Shown here: piece after piece, positions 59,484 to 64,000 of the stretch
Layout of the letters: each line of letters begins with the position of its first letter
Numbering within the stretch: position 1 is the first letter of the stretch
Origin: Bordetella pertussis 18323
Lineage (GTDB): Bacteria; Pseudomonadota; Gammaproteobacteria; Burkholderiales; Burkholderiaceae_B
Assembly (NCBI RefSeq): GCF_000306945.1
Contig: NC_018518.1
Span: 2,418,001-2,482,000 of the forward strand
Direction: 5' to 3'
Length of the DNA: 64,000 bases
Made by a program: the position numbers and the translations under genes
The notes under the pieces: model-generated
Databases searched by the model: none
Told to the model about the DNA's origin: nothing
What the model saw: only the letters and a program-made list of their open reading frames with translations

Positions 59484-60458
59484 ATGCGCAAGTCCTGGCT
59501 TGCGGCCGCGACGCTGGCCGCCTGCACCGTTGCCGCCTCCCTGCCCGCCGCGGCCCAGACCACCCTGAAAATGGCCTATGCCCTGTCGACCTCGTCGCAT
59601 TACGGCGCGGGGGCCGAGGCTTTCGCCAAATCCATCGAAGGCGCCTCGGGCGGCAAGTACAAGGTACAGCAATTCGCCAACAGCGCCCTGGGCGGCGAAC
59701 GTGAGGTTATCGAGGGCCTGCAGATCGGCACCATAGACCTGGCCATCGTCTCGACCGGCGCCACGCTCAATTTCGTGCCCGAGACCGGCGTGTTCGACAT
59801 CCCGTTCCTGCTGCGCGACCTGCCGCACGCCCGCGCGGTGCTCGACAGCAAGATAGGCCAGGATATGCTGGCGAAGTTCCCCGACCGGGGCATCATCGCC
59901 CTGGCCTGGGGCGAACAGGGCTTTCGCCACCTGACCAACAACGTGCGCCCGGTCAAGACGCCGGCCGACGCCAAGGGCCTGAAGATCCGCACCACCGAGA
60001 ACCCCATCCACATCACGGCATTCCGCCAGATCGGGATCCTGCCCACGCCGATGGCCTGGCCCGAAGTCGCCACCGCCTTGCAGCAGGGTATCATCGACGG
60101 CCAGGAGAACCCGCTCTCGGTCATCACCTCGGCCAAGCTGTCGCAGCTGCAGAAGTACCTGTCGCTGACCGGCCATGTATATGGCCCGGCCCTGGTGCTG
60201 ATGTCCGCCAACGTCTACAACGGCCTGTCGGACGCCGAAAAAGCCAGCTTCAAGGCGGCCGGCAAGGACTCGGCGCAGGCCATGCGCGCCTACGTCGACA
60301 ACATCGAGCAGACCGGCGTGGAGCAATTGAAGAAGGAAGGCATGGAGGTCAGCGAGGTCGATCGCGCCGCGTTCGCCGCCGCGGTCGAGCCGGCCTACGC
60401 CGAGTACTACAAGAAGTTCGACAAACAGCTTATCCAGTCCATTCGCGACACCAAGTAA
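59484..60458 (+). CDS. TRAP transporter periplasmic binding protein (DctP family)
   Basis: 324 residues with a signal peptide ending at LPAAAQ-TT. It has LKMAYALSTSSHYGAGAEAFAKSIEGASGGKYKVQQFANSALGGEREVIEGLQIGTIDLAIVSTG and the substrate Arg region LKIRTTENPIHITAFRQIGILPTPMAWPEVATALQQGIIDGQENPLSVI. A GGAGAAG Shine-Dalgarno precedes the start. Such receptors usually bind organic acids. The matching large permease is truncated downstream. Confidence 0.93.
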   Translation: MRKSWLAAATLAACTVAASLPAAAQTTLKMAYALSTSSHYGAGAEAFAKSIEGASGGKYKVQQFANSALGGEREVIEGLQIGTIDLAIVSTGATLNFVPETGVFDIPFLLRDLPHARAVLDSKIGQDMLAKFPDRGIIALAWGEQGFRHLTNNVRPVKTPADAKGLKIRTTENPIHITAFRQIGILPTPMAWPEVATALQQGIIDGQENPLSVITSAKLSQLQKYLSLTGHVYGPALVLMSANVYNGLSDAEKASFKAAGKDSAQAMRAYVDNIEQTGVEQLKKEGMEVSEVDRAAFAAAVEPAYAEYYKKFDKQLIQSIRDTK

Positions 60459-60543
60459 GCCTGTCCGCGCCGCCCGGCCTCCCTCGGCCGGCGCGGCGCC
60501 CGGCGGCCCGCCCCGCGGCCGTCCTCCCACCCCGGAAACCATC

Positions 60544-61044
60544 ATGCGACTGCTTTGCACCGCCGAGCGCGCGCTGTTCCGACTGGTTTCGGCAATTGCC
60601 CAGATCCTGCTGATTGCCGCCGCCTGCGCCGCGTTCTACCAAGTCATTGCCCGTTTCATCCTGCATTCCCCCGCGGACTGGAGCGAAGTCGCCACGCGCG
60701 CGCAGCTGATCTGGACCGTGCTGCTGGGCGTGGCGCTGGCTTTCCGGCACGGCGCCATGATCAGCGTGGAGCTGCTGCGCAACACCCTGCAAGGCGCCGC
60801 GCGCCGCCTGCTCGAGCACGCCATTGCCCTGACCTGCATCGCCTTCCTGGCGTTCATCGCCTGGATCGGCGGCCAGATGACCTGGCGCGTGCGCTTCCAG
60901 AACGTGCCCAGCCTGGACATTTCCATTTCGTGGATCTATCTGGCGATACCGGTCGGCGCCACGCTGGCGGTCATCGCCGTGCTGGCGCGCTGGCTGGCCG
61001 GCGAGCAGGACGACGTACCGGTGCGCAACGACGCGCAGGGCTGA
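60544..61044 (+). CDS. TRAP transporter small permease (DctQ family)
   Basis: 166 residues, four membrane helices, with the family pattern FYQVIARFILHSPADWSEVATRAQLIWTVLLGVALAFRHGAMISVELL. It pairs with the binding protein upstream and the broken large permease downstream. Confidence 0.92.
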   Translation: MRLLCTAERALFRLVSAIAQILLIAAACAAFYQVIARFILHSPADWSEVATRAQLIWTVLLGVALAFRHGAMISVELLRNTLQGAARRLLEHAIALTCIAFLAFIAWIGGQMTWRVRFQNVPSLDISISWIYLAIPVGATLAVIAVLARWLAGEQDDVPVRNDAQG

Positions 61045-61084
61045 GGCCCGTTCCCATCCCTTCGAGCAACCTGGGCTATCCATC

Positions 61085-61477
61085 ATGTCGCAGTTGATGA
61101 TTCTCTCGATGTTGATTTTCTTCGGGCTGTCGGTGCCGGTCGCGGTGGCGATCGGCATCGCGGCCCTGACCGGCGTGTCGGTGGGCGGCCTGCCCTGGCT
61201 GGTGGTGGCGCAGCAGATCTACGCGGCCCTGGACAAATACCCGCTGGTGGCCATTCCCTTCTTCATCCTGGCCGGCAACCTGATGGAGGCCGGCGGGATC
61301 TCCGAGCGCATGGTCGAATTCGCCAAGAGCCTGGTGGGCGGCATACAGGGCGGCCTGGCGTGCACCTGCGTGCTGACCTGCATGATCTTCGCGGCGGTGG
61401 CCGGCTCCAGCGTGGCGACCACCTTCGCGGTGGGCGCGATCCTGATTCCGGCCATGGTCCGCCACGGCTACCTGTGA
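61085..61477 (+). pseudogene. TRAP transporter large permease (DctM family), 5' fragment cut by IS481
   Basis: Only the first 129-130 residues remain of a protein normally about 425 long. They are good DctM sequence (LFFGLSVPVAVAIGIAALTGV, IPFFILAGNLMEAGGISERMVEFAKSLVGGIQGGLACTCVLTCMIFAAVAGSSVATTFAVG). The frame runs into IS481, whose end supplies a TGA at 61475-61477. The missing 3' part is not found beyond the IS, so the TRAP system should be non-functional. Confidence 0.93.
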
Positions 61478-62516
61478 AGATTCAATAGGTTGTATGCATG
61501 GTTCATCCGAACCGGATTTGAGAAACTGGAAATCGCCAACCCCCCAGTTCACTCAAGGAGCCCGGCCGGATGAACACCCATAAGCATGCCCGATTGACCT
61601 TCCTACGTCGACTCGAAATGGTCCAGCAATTGATCGCCCATCAAGTTTGTGTGTCTGAAGCGGCCCGCGCCTATGGGGTCACCGCGCCGACTGTGCGCAA
61701 ATGGCTGGGCCGCTTCCTGGCTCAGGGCCAGGCGGGCTTGGCCGATGCGTCCTCGCGCCCGACGGTCTCGCCCCGAGCGATTGCGCCGGCCAAGGCGCTG
61801 GCTATCGTGGAGCTGCGCCGCAAGCGGCTGACCCAAGCGCGCATCGCCCAGGCGCTGGGCGTGTCAGCCAGCACCGTCAGCCGCGTCCTGGCCCGCGCCG
61901 GTCTGTCGCACCTGGCCGACCTGGAGCCGGCCGAGCCGGTGGTGCGCTACGAGCATCAGGCCCCCGGCGATCTGCTGCACATCGACATCAAGAAGCTGGG
62001 ACGTATCCAGCGCCCTGGCCACCGGGTCACGGGCAACCGACGCGATACCGTTGAGGGGGCCGGCTGGGACTTCGTCTTCGTGGCCATCGATGACCACGCC
62101 CGCGTGGCCTTCACCGACATCCACCCCGACGAGCGCTTCCCCAGCGCCGTCCAGTTCCTCAAGGACGCAGTGGCCTACTACCAGCGCCTGGGCGTGACCA
62201 TCCAGCGCTTGCTCACCGACAATGGCTCGGCCTTTCGCAGCCGCGCCTTCGCCGCGCTGTGCCATGAGCTGGGCATCAAGCACCGCTTTACCCGACCTTA
62301 CCGCCCACAGACCAATGGCAAGGCCGAACGCTTCATCCAGTCGGCCTTGCGTGAGTGGGCTTACGCTCACACCTACCAGAACTCCCAACACCGAGCCGAT
62401 GCCATGAAATCCTGGCTACACCACTACAACTGGCATCGACCCCACCAAGGCATCGGGCGCGCTGTACCCATCTCCAGACTCAACCTGGACGAATACAACC
62501 TATTGACAGTTCACAG
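61472..62516 (+). mobile_element. IS481, copy 2, with mismatched flanks
   Basis: Same length (1045 bases) and orientation as copy 1, and nearly identical. The left flank reads CTAC and the right flank CTAG, so there is no target duplication. The left neighbour is the dctM fragment and the right neighbour is the end of greB, with no dctM remainder. This looks like a recombinant element at a rearrangement or deletion junction. Confidence 0.94.
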
Positions 62517-62520
62517 CTAG
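61570..62520 (+). CDS. IS481 transposase (copy 2)
   Basis: 316 residues, same DDE transposase as copy 1 with Ser at residue 28 and Ala at residue 94. The stop TAG again comes from the flanking CTAG (62517-62520). Intact. Confidence 0.96.
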   Translation: MNTHKHARLTFLRRLEMVQQLIAHQVCVSEAARAYGVTAPTVRKWLGRFLAQGQAGLADASSRPTVSPRAIAPAKALAIVELRRKRLTQARIAQALGVSASTVSRVLARAGLSHLADLEPAEPVVRYEHQAPGDLLHIDIKKLGRIQRPGHRVTGNRRDTVEGAGWDFVFVAIDDHARVAFTDIHPDERFPSAVQFLKDAVAYYQRLGVTIQRLLTDNGSAFRSRAFAALCHELGIKHRFTRPYRPQTNGKAERFIQSALREWAYAHTYQNSQHRADAMKSWLHHYNWHRPHQGIGRAVPISRLNLDEYNLLTVHS

Positions 62521-62566
62521 CCCGCCAAGACGGCATCCGTCTCCATGGGCACTCACCCTCCGCCCG

Positions 62567-63121
62567 CTACGCGTCCGGGTAGCGCACCTCCAGGATCTCC
62601 AGTTCTTCGACACCGCCCGGCGTGCGCAGGGTCACGGTATCGCCTTCGTGCGCCTTGGTCAGCGCGCGCGCCACGGGCGAAATCCAGCTGATCTTGCCGG
62701 CCAGCGGCTCGGCCTCGTCCACGCCCACGATGGTCACGGTGCGCTCTTCGCCGGCGCGGTCCATGTAGAGCACGGTGGCGCCGAAGAAAACCTGATCGCG
62801 GTTGGGCTGCGCGGCGGGATCCACCACTTCGGCGATATCCAGGCGCTTGGTCAGGAAGCGCATGCGCCGGTCGATTTCGCGCAGGCGCTTCTTGCCGTAC
62901 AGGTAATCGCCATTCTCGGAGCGGTCGCCGTTGGACGCCGCCCACGACACCACCTGCACGACGGAAGGACGCTCGACGTTCATCAGGTGCGACAGCTCAT
63001 CGCGCAAGCGCGCGTAGCCTTGCGGCGTCATGTAGTTGCGCGTGCCGGCCGGCAGCGCCTGCGCCTCGGGCAGGTCGTCCTCGTCGTCGCGGTCGGATTC
63101 TTTGACAAATGCTTTGTTCAT
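62567..63121 (-). CDS. greB: Transcript cleavage factor GreB
   Basis: 184 residues from MNKAFVKESDRDDEDDLPEAQ. The N-terminal coiled coil begins YMTPQGYARLRDELSHLMNVERPSVVQVVSWAASNGDRSENGDYLYGKKRLREIDRRMRFLTKRLD, with the acidic D-x-S-E-N tip. The C-terminal FKBP-like domain follows (VLYMDRAGEERTVTIVGVDEAEPLAGKISWISPVARALTKAHEGDTVTLRTPGG). It rescues backtracked RNA polymerase. Its 3' end is 46 bases from IS481 copy 2. Confidence 0.95.
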   Translation of the reverse strand: MNKAFVKESDRDDEDDLPEAQALPAGTRNYMTPQGYARLRDELSHLMNVERPSVVQVVSWAASNGDRSENGDYLYGKKRLREIDRRMRFLTKRLDIAEVVDPAAQPNRDQVFFGATVLYMDRAGEERTVTIVGVDEAEPLAGKISWISPVARALTKAHEGDTVTLRTPGGVEELEILEVRYPDA

Positions 63122-63188
63122 GCCTTGCCTGCTGCATAGGGATTCAAGGGCAGCCGGGGCGCCAACGGCCCGGCGCGAAAGGCGCGGT

Positions 63189-64000
63189 TCAGAACCAGTC
63201 GTGCCAGACCGGCTTGAGATCGGGCGGCAGCGGCGGCAAGCGGCCCAGGTCCACCCTGCTTTCGGTGGGACTGTGGAAGTCCGAGCCGCGCGAAGCCAGG
63301 AAACCGTGGCGGCGCGCCACCTCGGCATACCGGCGCGCCTCTTCGGAGGTATGGCTGCCGGTCACGACCTCGATACCCGTGCCGCCCAGTTGCAGGAACT
63401 CGTCGTACAACGCGTCGAACTGCATGGGGCTGTACTTGTAGCGTCCCGGATGCGCGATGACGGCGCAACCGCCCGCGCCGCGGATCCAGCCCACGGCCTC
63501 GGCCAGGCTGGCCCATTGCATCGGCACATGGCCCGGGCAATCGTCGCCCAGGTATTTGTTGAACACCGTCTGCACATCGGGGCAATAGCCGGCCTCGACC
63601 AGGAAGCGCGCGAAGTGCGTGCGGCTGATCAGTTCGGGGTTGCCCGCGAACGGCAGCGCGCCCTCGTAGGCGCCCGGCATGCCCAGCCCCGCCAGCCGCT
63701 CGCCGATCTGCACCGCGCGCGCGGCGCGGCCGGCGCGCGTATCGCGCAAGCCTTGCACCAGCGCCTCGTTGGCCGGATCCACCCGCAAGCCCACGATGTG
63801 CACCGTCAGGCCCGCCCAGGTCACCGAAATCTCGACGCCGGCGACGAAACGCATGCCCAATGCGGCGGCGGCCTGCGCGGCCTCGGCCACGCCGCCGATC
63901 TCGTCGTGATCGGTCAGCGCCCAGACGTCCACGCCATTGGCGTGCGCGCGCCGCGCCACCGCGGCCGGCGGCATGCTGCCGTCGGACACGGTGGAGTGGC
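63189..64000 (-). CDS. PHP-domain phosphoesterase (RNase AM / YciV-like), 5' end outside the window
   Basis: The last 270 or so residues are in the window. The bases at the edge continue the frame as HSTVSDGSM, so the N-terminal metal-binding D-x-H-x-H motif is partly cut off. Visible motifs are VDVWALTDHDEIGG, FVAGVEISVTWAGLTVHIVGL, GCAVIAHPGRY and GFLASRGSDFHSP, the metal ligands of the PHP fold. Family members are 5'-3' exonucleases or nucleoside bisphosphate phosphatases. Adjacent to greB. Confidence 0.9.
   Translation of the reverse strand, partial: HSTVSDGSMPPAAVARRAHANGVDVWALTDHDEIGGVAEAAQAAAALGMRFVAGVEISVTWAGLTVHIVGLRVDPANEALVQGLRDTRAGRAARAVQIGERLAGLGMPGAYEGALPFAGNPELISRTHFARFLVEAGYCPDVQTVFNKYLGDDCPGHVPMQWASLAEAVGWIRGAGGCAVIAHPGRYKYSPMQFDALYDEFLQLGGTGIEVVTGSHTSEEARRYAEVARRHGFLASRGSDFHSPTESRVDLGRLPPLPPDLKPVWHDWF

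Overview
The window is GC-rich betaproteobacterial chromosome. Two near-identical IS481 copies, an IS110-family element of the IS1663 type, a flagellar cluster carrying inactivating mutations, and Bordetella-type LPS genes point to Bordetella pertussis or a very close relative.

Layout. (1) 156-3716: two methyl-accepting chemotaxis proteins in tandem, with an almost identical signalling module. (2) 3795-14658: the flagellar hook, rod and ring genes flgL-K-J-I-H-G-F-E-D-C-B on the minus strand, with a sigma-28 promoter before flgK. (3) 14842-16469: divergent flgA-flgM-flgN, with a sigma-28 promoter before flgM. (4) 16487-22129: export genes flhF, flhA and flhB on the minus strand. flhF carries a frameshift and flhA an in-frame amber stop, so the apparatus as written should not assemble normally. 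(5) 22275-23486: an IS110-family element inserted at CT inside a REP-like palindrome. Its upstream non-coding end reads as a complete bridge RNA, with guides matching both the insertion site and the element's own ends. (6) 23713-26015: a polar amino-acid ABC transporter, followed by IS481 copy 1. (7) 27141-32541: a phosphoethanolamine-transferase-like gene facing a four-gene glycosyltransferase/deacetylase operon that looks like LPS core synthesis. (8) 32541-41085: dnaE, lpxO, a REP-like array and hrpA. (9) 41266-49682: argA, yggX, a leaderless phospholipase-C-like gene, phoU with a clear Pho box, rpiA, aidB and rmuC. (10) 49886-59369: a yrbL-like kinase, mpg, an ArsC/Spx-like gene, the potFGHI polyamine transporter, kdkA, a truncated haemoglobin and an FtsX-like permease. 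(11) 59484-61477: a TRAP transporter whose large permease gene is cut by IS481 copy 2. The flanks of that copy do not match each other, which points to recombination between IS copies. (12) 62567-64000: greB and a PHP-domain gene cut by the window edge.

The strongest finding is the IS110-family bridge RNA. Both stem-loops share the same CGAGGA loop. The target guides match the two halves of the interrupted repeat, and the donor guides match the element's right and left ends. The unoccupied REP-like array at 37 kb carries the same target. The rest is mostly core genome being eroded by IS elements and point mutations.
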